Shown: piece by piece, positions 10,861-22,959 of the stretch
How positions within the stretch are numbered: position 1 is the stretch's first letter
Layout: each line of letters starts with the position of its first letter
Source: Pyxicephalus adspersus
Lineage: Eukaryota > Chordata > Amphibia > Anura > Pyxicephalidae
Assembly (NCBI RefSeq): GCF_032062135.1
Contig: NC_092863.1
Span: forward strand, 21,520,618-21,584,617
Direction: 5' to 3'
Length of the DNA: 64,000 bases
Translations under genes and position numbers: made by a program
Notes under the pieces: model-generated
Database searches by the model: none
What the model was told of the DNA's origin: nothing
The model's input: only the letters and a program-made list of their open reading frames with translations

Positions 10861-11821
10861 GGTCCATGGGAGAGGCGGCCCTAGGTGAAGGTAATTCTCC
10901 TCCTCTGACTCTGCCAGTAACCTTGTCATTAGGCGATGTTCGATTTACGGAGATGGCGCATCTGGATTCCGGAGCAGCAGGGAACTTCCTGCAACAATGC
11001 CTAGTGGATCGTTATCAGATACCCATTCAACGCCTACAAAGGCCTCTGTCCATATCGTCCGTCGATGAAAAGGCTTTGTCTGAGTCCATATACTTTATCA
11101 CAGAACCTATAAAAAATTACAGTTGAGGACACTTCATTCTGAAGAAATTGCGTTCCTGGTTCTGTCAAGTCTGTCGCATCCTCTCCTCCTTGGACTTCGG
11201 TGGCTACGTGTTCATGAACCTGTCCTTGACTGGGGGTCCAGAGAGGTGCTGCGTTGGGGATCATCCTGTCATGAAAAATGTCTCCTTTCTGTCCCGCCAC
11301 CTTGGTCAACGCAGGTACCACCCAATTACCTGGGTCTGCCGGCAGCCTATCATGCTTATATGGATGTCTTTAATAAAAAGGAGGCTGAGATGCTACCCCC
11401 TCACAGGCCGTATGACTGTCCTATTGACTTGGTCCCGGGCTGCTCGCCTCCTCGTGGGCGCATCTATCCCCTTTCACCAGCAGAGACTCAAGCCATGTCC
11501 GAGTATATCAAAGAGAACCCTGACAGAGGATTTATCCGCAAATCTTCCTCTCCGGCTGGTGCAGGTTTCTTCTTTGTGAAAAAGAAAGATGGCTCCCTAC
11601 ATCCTTGCATCGACTACAGGGGTCTTAACAAGATAACAATAAAAAATAAGTACCCGCTTTCCCTAATTCCTGAATTGTTTGACCGACTTAGGGGAGCTAA
11701 AGTTTTTTCCAAATTTACCTACGTGGGGCCTACAATCTGATCAGGATTCGCCAAGGGGATGAGTGGAAGACCGCCTTCAATATCCGTGACGGTCACTATG
11801 AATACCTAGTAATCCCAAACT
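10861..11821 (+). pseudogene. Gypsy Pol: protease and start of reverse transcriptase, truncated
   Basis: The frame from 10827 has MAHLDSGAAGNFL, an aspartic protease active-site region with DSGA, followed by the usual PISSVD-like segment. The reverse transcriptase begins with [17 protein letters not shown] and continues through [20 protein letters not shown] (11575-11620), then [10 protein letters not shown]. In a shifted frame [13 protein letters not shown] and [10 protein letters not shown] end abruptly at 11821. The catalytic YxDD motif, RNase H and integrase are absent because opposing L1 sequence begins at 11822. Confidence 0.85.
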
Positions 11822-13310
11822 GAAGTCCCCTGCGGAATCCAATAGCAACCCCTATTGATCTCCCTGACTGCGAAAAACTATAGTGCCAATGGGGGGAGTA
11901 TTTGGATTGTAATCTAACATTGGAGTAAGGGCAGGACTTTGGAGAGAAGGGAGGGGAGTTTCCTGTAAAAAATCAATATCCTCCCTCAAAGAATGAAGCT
12001 CTCTCAAATTGATGGCATTTAAAGGCAGAATGTAGGCCCTTCACATTGTAGGAGATAAAAGTAGAAGAGTTAACAGACTTATTGTTAAAAGATTGCGCAG
12101 AACTAATAAACACTGCAATGCATTCCAAAACATAGGTAAGGCATACAACTTAATTAGGAGAAAAATGTATTAAAAAAACTAGGGGTTTATATTATTGCAC
12201 TGTAAGAACTCTAGCGTAAATACCACTCAATAGACAGGAAAACCTGCTAAACGAGTAACAAGTAGCTTGTGAGCTTGGGAGAACATGACTGAATAAAGGA
12301 CCGTCAGACTATAGACTGATGGATCTGTTTTATATTAAAAATAAACTTGAAATACGTGTAACTGGACAGCATTGTGCCACCCTCTCTATGAGAAAAAATA
12401 CTATAGCAAAAAATGTGTTATGCAGTTACAAAATATACAACCCCCAATTAGTAGCTTCTTGAAGGATGGTAAAACAATGTAGATATATCACTCCCTGCCT
12501 GGAGAAAGATGTAGTAGCCAGGTCTGGGTGGTGGGACCTCTTGCGTTGAACTTTCTGCCATGATGATGATTGCTGGGTACTGGATGTCCCAAGAGAACCC
12601 ACTTCTTGCCATTCAGGGAGAAACGGTTTTGACATACCCAGAGTGAAGCAGAAAGTATCGAGGTCTTCTGGAAATGCAGGGTTGTGTTGTGACCATCCTT
12701 CCAGGCAGTAAGAAAAACAGGAAAACCCTAGCAGTATAGTATGCCAGCTTCACTGAGCATAGCCATAAGAGAACGCAATGCTCGACATCTATCAAGAGTT
12801 ACTTTTGCCAAGTCCAGGAATATAGTGATGGAGACCCCATCAAAATTCAATGTAGACGAAGGTTCAGCTTCTCCTGTATGGCTGCCTTGTCAGCATAATG
12901 ATGGAGATGACAAATAACATCCCTAAATTACCTGGGGGAGTTGCCTTAGTTCTGTGCACTCTATCAAAATGGAGTGGAGCGGTGGGCAGAGATCCCAAAA
13001 TCTGGTTCAAGATTCTTCTGATGGCGTCCTCAAATCGATCAGGGCTTGTTGCTTCTGGCAGACCCCTAATTCTGAAATTTTCCACCTCCCCCTATTCTTT
13101 GCATCCTCTAGTTGGTGAAATATGGACCGGTGTTGTTCCATCCTAAAGTAATAATTCATGTCCACAAACATGGAGGACATATCATCTCTGGTAGGAAGTG
13201 CACGTATTTAGTCAGCCAGGGACCCTGGAGAATTGTAATCCGGCTCCATCGAGCTGTGGGAATCAGGAGAGTCTGGCTGAATGTCACTGTGGCCTAGTAG
13301 AAGGTTGTTG
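11822..13310 (-). mobile_element. L1-type LINE: ORF1 and the first part of the ORF2 endonuclease, truncated
   Basis: Reading the minus strand from about 13310, a leader is followed by ORF1. It shows DDMSSMFVDMNYYFRMEQ, then ENFRIRGLPEATSPDRFEDA and APLHFDRVHR (the RNA-binding domain of L1 ORF1 proteins). In other frames comes the C-terminal domain with WGFPVFLTAWKDGHNTTLHF near 12690. About 12020 the endonuclease start reads ISYNVKGLHS and FLQETP-like sequence. It stops at 11821/11822 against the Gypsy reverse transcriptase. Multiple frameshifts and stops are present. Confidence 0.8.
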
Positions 13311-13319
13311 CGATTTACC

Positions 13320-14070
13320 ATCTGGGTAAATCAGGTTAACAGCATCAAGCAGGGAGTAGTCGGTAAATTCGTAGCCAAAGATCAATACACAGACAAATAG
13401 CAGATGAGGCGATGCACCAGTAGCAGAAACAATAGTAAGGCAAGACACTGGCAGGAACACAGTAATCTGGCAAACATGAAATTCATGGCAGAGCTTTGAG
13501 TTTATGACACTACAGGTTATCAGGGAAGCTTGACTGAAAACAGGCAGGGAGCTATCCAGCATTTCAGCTACCATAATGTGTAGAGCTACCCCCAGACACA
13601 GAAGCAGCCCTGGGTTCGGATCCTGATCCTGACACCTGCTTTGCCTTGCTTCCTAACCATGGTATGCCAGCCAGTGGGGTGAATATCCTTCTGTGTCTGT
13701 TTCACTTGTGCCTGTAACACAAGAACATGAGGAAGATTTTAGAAAACCAATCCCTCTCCCCGTAGGTCAGGAAGGAAGTTGGGGCAGTTGGTGAAGGCTA
13801 AGAAGGAGTAGGAAAAAGATGTTGGGTGAGGTAGAGGGTTAAAATGTTAGTGGGCGGAGGTGGCACAAAAAATAGATATGAAGTACTGTCTGATATGGGG
13901 ATGGAACCAATGGAAGAATCAGGCAATCCATCTTTGTTGATAGAAAAGCCCTGGCGCTTGTCGTCATAGCAAGTGATCTGCTGATCTCCAGAAATCAGCA
14001 CTGCTAGACTCAAGGTAGTAAATTCTCACCGGAGTTAGCTATCCGGGAGGCCATGGACAGATGCAGGGCT
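13320..14070. other. Probable leader/LTR-like sequence; no gene recognised
   Basis: On the minus strand the 13320-13640 block reads like the leader of a retroelement (tgtcaggatcaggatccgaa, then tgttttcagtcaagcttccc). At 13798-14013 there is a 71-codon minus-strand frame rich in Pro and Ser that I do not recognise. I do not call a gene here. Confidence 0.3.
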
Positions 14071-14074
14071 GCTG

Positions 14075-14185
14075 GTTGGAGGAAATATCTGCCAGGCAAT
14101 GGACCAGGCGAAAGCTTTTAAGGTCAATTCACCTAATTAAAAGCTTTCGCCTGGTACAATGACAGATTTCCAGAGAAAGGGGAGG
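14075..14185. repeat. Inverted repeat with a perfect 18-bp stem
   Basis: accaggcgaaagctttta at 14103-14120 is matched by its exact reverse complement at 14138-14155, with a 17-base spacer. Less perfect pairing extends outward (ggaaatatctgcca against tgacagatttcc). The unit may be a small foldback element. Confidence 0.75.
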
Positions 14186-14519
14186 GAGGGCTCTAGGTTT
14201 TATTAGTCAGGTGTTCTTTTGCTGTACTTTCCTTTTCAGGGTTAGCGACTCTATCCTTTGTGCACTCTTTGGATTTTGTTATATGGATTGATTTTTTTAA
14301 AAAGGCTACATACAGTACATGGTGAAAAATTTGTGCTTGATAGCCTTGTTTTTTATGTCAGGAGTTTATGTGAAATGTATTTGATTTCTTTGCATGAAAT
14401 TGGCATAATGCGTAATATTATGTATATATTATAAATATTGTTTTTAGTATGTTTTAATATGTTGTTAAAAGATCTTAAAAAAAATCTAAATAGAAGTTAG
14501 TTTAGAGAATTGCAAAGTG

Positions 14520-14860
14520 AGGCAACAGATGAAGTGTGGTGAGAAGGATGGATAATTCTGGCAGCAGCATTCATGAAAGATTGTAGAGGAGAGAGTCAGG
14601 TTAGTGGAATACTAAGAGGAGAATGTTACAGGAGTCCAGACAAAAGATAAGAGCATGTACGAGAATTTTGGTGGTCTCTGAGGACAGGTAAGGGAGTATT
14701 TTGGAGATGTTGTGCTGGTGGCAAACCTGGAGATGTTCTAAATGTGGGGAGTAAAAGAAAGGGCGAAATCAAAGGTGACACCAAGACAACGTGCTTGAGG
14801 AGAGGGACGAATAACAGTGTTACTAGGAGTTAGGATTTTTTTATGGGAGATTTGGAATGT
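14520..14860 (-). mobile_element. L2-like LINE, reverse transcriptase C-terminal fragment
   Basis: On the minus strand the frames read RCLGVTFDFALSFTPHI, then HNISKILPYLSSETTKILVH, ALIFCLDSCN and LQSFMNAAARIIH. These are the well-known end-of-protein motifs of L2-type LINEs (form: LGVxxDSxLSFxxHI, then RLDYCN, then the NAAARxI tail). At least two frame changes occur. The fragment has neither the active site nor the 3' tail. Confidence 0.8.
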
Positions 14861-15071
14861 GAAGAAGGGAAAATAATTTTTTTTTTTGGAGGTTGAGTTT
14901 TAGAAACCTGTCTGCCCATGATGATATGGCCAACAGACAGCATGAAACCCTATCCAGGACTGAGGGAGACAAGTCATGGGTGGACACATATACTTGAGTA
15001 TACTTGAGCTGGAACTAACTGCACAATAATCAAATAATATTGTGGCTCGATTCAAATTTGTAAAATGCAGG

Positions 15072-15207
15072 GCATACCATACTCAGTTAGATGGAATTGG
15101 CACACACATAGACACAGCTGTTCAGATGGCAGTCAGGTTTGATGATATACCATACACAGGCAGATGGAATTGGTACACAAATGGACACAACAGTTCAGAT
15201 GGCAGTT
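15072..15207. repeat. Tandem duplication of about 73 bp
   Basis: The segment containing agatggaattggcacacaca and gttcagatggcagt at 15072-15134 recurs in diverged form at 15145-15207. Only two copies are visible. Confidence 0.7.
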
Positions 15208-15689
15208 AAAGTGAATGACATAACTTTTAAAGAAGATGAGATGAATGCAGATTAGGTACTGGCAGATAAAGGATGTGGATTCAACAGTGATATTTGTTTA
15301 TTTTATTCCCTGGATTTATTCCCAAAACACCTAAAATGTTGGCACTTCAGAGTTGAGCATGTGACCATGCTGCCCAATAATTAAATGGTTGTGCTTTGGG
15401 CCTTGGTATCACTGAACTGGTCTATGCAACTAGTTAGTTGTGGGTTGGCACCAGTCAAACAAGGGGTGTCAGTCAAACATTTGTTTGGTCCCATACCATT
15501 ATCCACGTTACCTGTGTTGTCAGCTACCAATGTAAATGCCAACCTAACCAAGAACCTACAAGTAATGTTTGTTTTAGTTTTGTGTCCAGACTTGTCTTTT
15601 TTTCTGTCTATATGTCCTCTGTTTCCGATAATAGGAAATTGCTCCTTTCTGACAGACAGTGGGGACTCAATAGAAGAACTGAATGGTCA

Positions 15690-15995
15690 GTGGGGTAGTC
15701 TAGGGTTATGTACACGTCAGATAATTCTCATCCGTTTATCGCCACTGATATCTGGACGGGAATCTGGCGTGTGTACAGTGCTTGTCATCCCCCAATCCCT
15801 CATCCGTCCTGGTAAATCAACGGATGATGGGCGATCGTAAAGAAAGTGAAAGGTGCCACTCTGCTACTCTCCCCCTCCGCTCTCTATAGAGCAGAACGGC
15901 GCTGTCCATGCATCGTGCAATTTTTTATTGTTGGCAAGGATCGTAAAAGATCCTTTCCATTGAGAATTATTGCACCTGTACCCAGCCGTACTCTC
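15690..15995 (+). repeat. Dispersed repeat, related to 54140-54480
   Basis: Shared landmarks in the same order are cacgtcagataattctcatc, ggtgccact, tagcagaac (diverged), tgcatc, and aggatcgtaaaagatccttt. The related copy at 54140-54480 continues into a Tigger-like terminus, so this family may be a non-autonomous DNA transposon. The upstream open frame from 15385 is not a recognisable gene. Confidence 0.6.
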
Positions 15996-16171
15996 TTCCA
16001 GTTATATTCTTTTTTACATATTTTTTTTATTGAAATGGTACTAAACAGCAAAAACATAAGAACATAGAAAGATTCCTATTTATATATTGAAAAATGTTAC
16101 AATCACAACGTCGGGATTACAAAACTAGCATTTGAATAAAACATTTATACTAGTGCATATCTAAGGTTAAA

Positions 16172-16350
16172 GTAATTAATTTGGGTGGAAACCAATTAAC
16201 CTACCTGCTTGTTTTTGGAATATGGTAGGAAACCTGAGAAGCTGGAGGTAACCCACGCAAACATGGGAGTCCTGCAAACTCAATGCATATAGTGTCCTGG
16301 CCCCAAAGGTGCCAGAGTACTAACCACTGAGCCATGTGCTGCCTCATGTC
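16172..16350 (-). mobile_element. tRNA-derived SINE, decayed copy
   Basis: The reverse complement reads gaggcagcacatggctcagt, then cactatatgcattgagtttg, gtttgcgtgggtta, and ttccaaaaacaagcaggtag. These match, in order, the better-preserved SINE at 35002-35345. The internal promoter boxes are partly eroded. Confidence 0.8.
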
Positions 16351-16550
16351 ATGAGTCCTATGGAGGATTAAATTGATTTTTTTTTTTTTTACTAAAGAAG
16401 TCCAAGTCCAGATGACCAGACACATTGTGACAGGGAATAGATTTGAAATGGGACTGTCAGATGGCCGTACCTAAGGTAGCTCAAAAAAGGACAAATTGAA
16501 AAATGGTTTTCCATAGAGACCCACTGCCTTGAACTGCTGGGGTGTATCAA

Positions 16551-17390
16551 ATTAGTTTTTATTAAAGTTTTTTTTAAAAGAGTGAGGTATTGATAGAGAA
16601 AAATAGGGGGGAAGAAAAGGAAAAAACACAGTTACACATCTAGCAATACAATATACATATAGAATTTCACCAACCAAACATTTGACAAAATAATAAAACT
16701 CAGTACCATAAAATGTATATCCTATATATAATGTTAGATTTATATGTGCAGTGGCCGGGTTTGGTGCGTCCCAATGCTACGCTGGGTCCCCCAGACACCG
16801 TCGAGGTGTCACCACGTGTTGCTGCTCTCCGGAAGGGATGGTAAGGCGTGGTGCACCCCAATGGGAAATAAGTCCAGAAAGTCAGGGTCTGCAGTAAACC
16901 AGGGTGCTCCTTTACTGGAAGAAATCAGGTACAAAACATGACAGGCAAGGCTTTAGGCTGGCTTCTCCAGTCTCCTCCCTGGCAGAAGAAGGGTTTGATG
17001 CTGAGGAAAGGTCTGAGCTAGATGTCCCTATCTCTCTTCAGAACGCTGGTACCCTGGTCCAAGGCTGGTGATTCAGCGTCTGTGGCAGCGTATCCCCGTC
17101 TCAACGTCTTCCTCTGGTCACTCAGTAGTCTGGCAGAGTCTCCTCTTCCAAGCACTGGTCCCTAACTGCAACACACTAAGGGCTCTGACTGCTCTCCTTA
17201 AATACAGTTTTTGGTAGACCAGAACGTTCTAGAGGGTGGAGTGGAGAAGCTCAGCACAAACAGATACATTGTTTCAGCTCCTGTCTGGTATAGACTTACA
17301 TTAGAACTTCAGTGATACCCAATGGCAATGACACAGCAGATTTTCCAGACAAAAACAAATTTCCAGACATATCAACAGAGCTACAACCAG
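16551..17390 (-). repeat. Probable LINE 3' end followed by an LTR-like GC-rich repeat
   Basis: 16551-16745 is A-rich on the complementary side and resembles the 3' untranslated part of the L1 at 18715. 16748-17390 is GC-rich and differs sharply from its surroundings. On the minus strand it has a TATA-like gtatttaaggag at 17194-17205, as a solo LTR might. No terminal TG...CA or target duplication was confirmed, so the class is uncertain. Confidence 0.35.
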
Positions 17391-17422
17391 ACATTTAAAA
17401 GGTCAGGCTGTCTGCTTTTTGG

Positions 17423-17488
17423 TGGTAAACAAATCTGGATTTTTCTCTCCAAAACATGGTAAACAAGTCTGGATTTTTCCCTCCAAAA
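17423..17488. repeat. Tandem pair, 35-bp period
   Basis: ggtaaacaaatctggatttt at 17423 recurs as ggtaaacaagtctggatttt at 17458, each followed by a ctctccaaaa-like end. The surrounding 17391-18144 holds no recognised gene. Confidence 0.75.
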
Positions 17489-18144
17489 GATAATCTTCTG
17501 TAAACCCTATGGCAGCTGTGGAAAATTACCAGCTTTTCTAATAGTCTCTCAGTATTCATTAACTCTTTCCACAGAGCCATGTAAATATAGTGATAATGAA
17601 TAGGATATATATTACAACACATAAAATGCAATTACACAGTATTAAACAGTGCAAGTTAACCCTATAGGTGAAATAAAGTAAGAAGATTTAACTTTGCATA
17701 GGGGAAATAGGCAAATATCCACAAATGTCCAAATGTCAACGTACTCCCTGTTCCAGGGCACTACATATGCACCTAGTAAATATCAAAGCCTATTGATAAG
17801 TATTGTCCAAAAGCAACCCACATTAAAGCAGATAGGTAGACTCAAAATTTTACTCAAACCCTACTACATCAATCTGAGGTCTCCCAAGAGATATACAAGT
17901 AGTATAGGGACATACCTCCTATCAAACCACCCACTTCTGGTTTAAGTGACAGGTACCACACCCCTTTCCTTACCCTATCTCAAGCCACTTTCTGTTTTCA
18001 GGAATGCTAAATCTGCCCTTTATCCTTTTGAAATACCCATTTGATGAAGGCATTTATAGTCAGATTGTGCAAGCCAGGCTGGATTTCAGGATGAGATTAC
18101 ATCTTTATTAACATCTTTATTTACCTCTCATAACAGAAGATATG

Positions 18145-18661
18145 TACCGTATTTTCCGGTGTATAAGGCGACTGGGCGTATAAGATGACCCCCCACTCTA
18201 ACCAATCCTTTGGGGGTCGTGTTATATGCCCAGTATTGTACTGTTCCTTCTGCCTGTCAGATCTCATTATTGTGTGAGAACTGAGAGGCAGAAAGAACTG
18301 TACACTACTAGTTCTAAGTAATGAATGGGCACGTTCCTTTAATGAATGGGCGTGTTCCAGTGAAGAGCCAATCCAGGCTCTCCACTGGAGAGCCAATCCA
18401 GGCTCACGTCCTGCTTTTCAGCTTACACGAGTCCTGCTGTGAAGCAACGCGAGCCTGCCCAGGAGGACTCGTGTAAGCTGAAAAGCAGGAAGACAGAAGG
18501 AGGCACAGGAGGACTCGCAGGGACGCCAGACCAGAGAGGGGACTCGCGAGGACACCGGGCGCTGCAGGTAAGTACTGGTACCCGGCGTACAAGACGACCC
18601 CTGACTTTGTCATAGATTTTTCGGGGTTAAAAAGTCGTCTTGTACGCCGGAAAATACGGTA
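18145..18661. mobile_element. Non-autonomous DNA transposon (MITE) with perfect 15-bp ends and internal hairpin
   Basis: taccgtattttccgg at 18145-18159 is matched exactly, inverted, at 18647-18661. Sub-terminal cgtataagatgacc and cgtacaagacgacc are also inverted relatives. Inside, cctgcttttcagcttacacg and six further bases (18410-18435) form a perfect 26-bp stem with 18464-18489. Two direct repeats of gagccaatccaggctc lie just before the hairpin. A second member of this terminal-repeat class interrupts the L1 at 60428. No transposase is encoded. The superfamily is not assigned. Confidence 0.85.
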
Positions 18662-19309
18662 TTTTAATCTGTCCTTTGAACTGGATTAGCCAGGCTAAAA
18701 AATCTACTCTACTTTCTTTTTTTTAAACATTTTTTTTAAATTTGACATCCAGGAAACCAACAGCATACAATAAAAAAATAGCATAAAACAAACTATACAC
18801 ATCACCACTAGTCAATAATATACTGAATATCATAGGTACGTGAGACATCTGCATTGAACGACCTCCTGGAGGTCAACATTTGAAAAAAAAAATTATTCAA
18901 GAAAAAAGAAAGAGAAAAAGGGGAGGTGGAGAAACAAGGAAAAACAGGAGAAAAGTGAAAGGGGTGGGAGGGGAACAAGTCTCTCAAGGCGATAACAGAT
19001 ACACATTGTACAATGTATAGCATATATGCGTTTTACAAGTACATGTCACCATACATTACAGAAAACTTTAAAAAGAATATATAGTTATGGTTGACAGGTA
19101 AAATACCCCGCTGACCAAATAAATTCCTCCCAATAAAACCATGAACTTGTGTTTTTGACTTTTGATGGCTCATCAGTTCCCAATAGATCCTCCATAGCTC
19201 TAATATCATTATCTCTATTTATCAACTGTTTAATAGTTGGTGACTTTGTTTCCACATAACAGGGATATAGCTTTTCCCAATATTTAGTAGGTGACGTAAA
19301 AGGGATGCG

Positions 19310-22300
19310 CTATATTTCTTTCTGGACATGGAGCAAGACCAACTCCGGCTTATCATGAATAGCGACATCTGTCAGTGTTTTTATGGTGTCTGCTATCTTT
19401 CCCCAAAATGACTGTAAAAGTGAGCAATTCCAAAATATGTGCAGTAACGTTCCTTGGGCACGTTGACAGCACCAGCAAAGAGGGCTAACAACAGGGTACA
19501 TTTCAGCCAGAACCACCGGTGTTCTGTACCATCTTGTGAGTATTTTAAAATTGGTTTCCTGATACTGGGTACTAATAGACGCATTATGGCCAAAATGAAG
19601 TAATTGCTCTCTTTGTTGGTCTGAAAAAGAAAGCTGTAACTCCCTCTCCCATCTCTCAACATACCTGGGTGTACTTCCGGAGTAATGTAAAAGTAATAGC
19701 TGGTAGGAATATGATAAAGTTCCTCTCACTGGTTCCTCAGCAATACACATTTGCTCTAGCACCGTAAGAGATCTATGAAACCGATGCGGGGCCCGGCAGG
19801 AAACCCCAAAAATGTCAAAGTTGTAGCATTCTCCAGTGACCAAGATCAGGTAGAGAGTAATCATCCTTCAACTGTCTCCCCGATGCCCAGCTACCAGAAC
19901 AAAGAAATTATCTGATCCACTCTATTCCCAATTATGAAAAACATCAACTTTAGACTCAACTTTAGAATCACAGAAAAATTTTGTAACTACACGTAACTCT
20001 CCTATAAGGGGGAGTCTTTTAGTTTGAACAATGGTGCTGGGCGGTGACATAACACTAAATGTATAGGCACCGGAGAGACAGTATCTTCCAATCGGACCCA
20101 ACCCTTCAGACCTCTGTGTCTACACCAGTCTATAAAATGGACCGCTGCGTGATAGAGTAAGTGTATGGGTAGCGTTTGTAGTAGATACAATAACCAGGAC
20201 ATAACATTCATTTTAAGAATGTTACAACGCCCGAACCAGGAAAACGTGTTCTGCCTTAAACTTTGTAGATCATGTCTTATCACATTCGGCAATGGTAGAA
20301 AATTTTGCGTAGCTGTACGGTAAAGGTCCGCTGGGATAAAAGTGCCCAAATATTTGATGGCCCCCATTGCCTATTTAAATGTGAAAGAGGGTGATAGAGT
20401 GCGTACCAGTCTATGCGGCAGTGTAATATCTAAGGCCTCTGATTTTTGCAAATTCATTTTGAAATTTGAGATGTGGGCATAGTCCCGCTGTCCCTTCAGT
20501 AAGTTAGGGATGGATGTTATTGGCGACATAAAATAACAAATCGTCTGCATATTCCGCCACTTTGTGGGAGGTGTCACCTATAGAGTCACCTGTGATATTC
20601 GGATTGGATCTTATGTGTCTCAACAAAGGGTTCAAGCATCAAAATAAATAGTAGAGGCAAAAGGGGGCATCCCTGCTTCATCCCATTCGTAATGGAAAAT
20701 GAGTCAGAAAAAAGCCTATTCGCTCTCACCCGTGCCGTGGGATTGGAGTAAAGAGCTGCAATCCATTGAAAAAGTCTCCGGGGAATACCAATATGAGACA
20801 GCAATAATTTGAGATAATCCCCATCTATCCTATCCTATGCCTTCTCGGCATCTGTAAAGAGAAGCATCATAGGTATACCATTGGAATGTGCATGATGGAT
20901 TATATTAGGTGTGTGGACTGTATTATCCCTAGCTTCCCGATCCACTTTGAACATTATGTATCATAGATTGCAGAATGGGGGTCAGTCTGTGAGCTATGAT
21001 GCTAGAAAAAAGCTTGAGATCAGTATTGAGCAAGAAGATTGGCCTATAGCTCAAGCATAAGGGGATCTTTCTCAGGTTCGGGAATAACGGTAATATGGGC
21101 CATAAGGGTGCCAATTGGCAGAGGGTTCAAGTCCGAAATAGCATTGAAAGCAGCCAGAAAAGGCTGGGCCAACTGGGTTTGGAATTTTTTGTATTATGCG
21201 AGAGTGAGTCCATCTGGACCAGGGGCTTTACCCATCGCTGCCTTAGAAAGTGCTGACAGTAACTCGGGCAGGCTGATGGGAGCATCCAGTACCTCCAACA
21301 CTTCCTCTGGAAATTTTGGGATCCCCGAGAACACTAAATAATCTTTAATTGCGTTTACTGCTGGCAGTTGTTGTGGAACATGATCCATCAGGGTTCTCAA
21401 ATTTTAAAGTTTTTGGTAAAAATTGCAAAAAGAGGGAGCTATCTCTTTAGAGGAATGATGTATGGAACCTGTAGAGGACGATATACTAGAGATATAGGAC
21501 TGTGATCTCTTTGCTCTAATTGCCCACGCCAAGGCAGCCCCACATTTATTTGCATATTCATAGAAAAAGCTCTTGCTACAGATCACTGTATTTGCCTGCC
21601 GTTCTTTCATTGCTCTATGTCCCAGCTGTATAAGGAGGCCCCTAATAACACATTTATGCGCCTCCCCAAAAACCAATGGACTTTGGATCGAAAAAGAGTT
21701 AAAAAGAAAGTTTTCTCGCAGCTCCTTTTCCACTAATAAACCATTATCAGGAGACTATATGAGGTCCTCATCTCGGCTAATCGGGGCATGGTCAGAAAAC
21801 GTGGCAGTACCTATGCAAGAAGACTGGACATTTGGAATCATACCATGCTTCACAAAAAAGAGATCTATCCGAGAATATGTTTTGTGAACTGGGGAGTAGA
21901 AGGAGAAACCCCTCTCAGTAGGATGCTGTATCCTCCATATATCTATCAATTGGTGGGCGTGTAGTAGTTGTTTAATGCTCCTAGGAGTAGAGAACTGCAA
22001 ATGTGATGTGCATTTAGAAACATAAACTAGGGTCAAGAGCCAAAGAATTGCCACTCCCTCACAAAATTCCTCCACCATGTCCAGAACACCTTTCAAAAAA
22101 TGCAATTGATCAGTGTTAGGCGCATAGATATTGACAAATGTATACAACCGTGTACCAATCATACCCTTCACCATAAAAAGGCGGCCTTCAAAATCAGACA
22201 GCATATTATTTAAGGTTCAAGGCAATGATTTAGAAATAAGGATGCTAACACCATGGTAAGACAATTGAAAACATTTATTTTTGAGAGCTTGTACTTTGTC

Positions 22301-22440
22301 ATGGCGGAAATGTGTCTCCTGAATAAAGGCCACGTGGCAATGCATTTGGGTAATATTATTTAGTGCAATAGAGCGTTTAGTAGAGGAATTAGGCCCTTTA
22401 GCATTTATGGACCCTATCTTCTTATTTGCTAGTACGAATT
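19310..22440 (-). pseudogene. L1 ORF2 (endonuclease and reverse transcriptase) pseudogene
   Basis: N terminus (about 22400): INAKGPNSSTKRSIALNN and HVAFIQETHFRHD, the apurinic-type endonuclease start. FVNIYAPNTDQ and SDHAPIS (22140-21770) close that domain. GKAPGPDGL near 21210 begins reverse transcriptase. SITNGMKQGCPLLPLLFILM is at about 20690 and EYADDLLFY at about 20555-20530, so the YADD catalytic motif is intact. FSWFGRCNILKMN follows (about 20230). The C-terminal zinc-finger-like CWCCQRAQGTLLHIFWNC is at about 19480-19430. There are many frame changes and stops between blocks. Confidence 0.85.
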
Positions 22441-22959
22441 TGGAGCACTTTAGGTATGCACTGGGTTACCGGTCTATACGGTAAAAGACTTAGAGAGACC
22501 GGAAAATGGGGTGGGGTGGGGAAATGAAACAGATATGAGATGGGGTAGAACCAGGGAGATCAGGAAGGATATAGGTAAGTATGGGTGGTACTAAGTAAGA
22601 AAAACTCTGCTCTGAAACTTCTTCGTGGAAGGGGAGCGCCCTATTGGGGGAAAGTAGAGTGCAACAGCAAAAGAGCAAGGGGCTCTTTGCTTTGGGTGGC
22701 ATTGTGTAAACATAAAACTTTTAAAAAAAATAATGCAACATGCATCAGAACATCATAATCAACGATCAGTAAACAGAGCTGTCCCGACATGGAACACAAT
22801 TCACAACCTCCAGCATCTTCCGACCTCCAGACCGACATGGATTAACGGGTTTCCAGTCCCAGGTAATGAGGTTGAACACAACTGTAACAAAGGCCTTCCA
22901 TCACAACTGTGCATGACCGCACTAAAGAGGTAGCCAAAGTCCATGTAAGAAGATCTGGG

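Noticed and set aside
13798..14013. 71-codon minus-strand frame as a possible host exon
   Set aside because: No known similarity and no convincing splice sites noticed.
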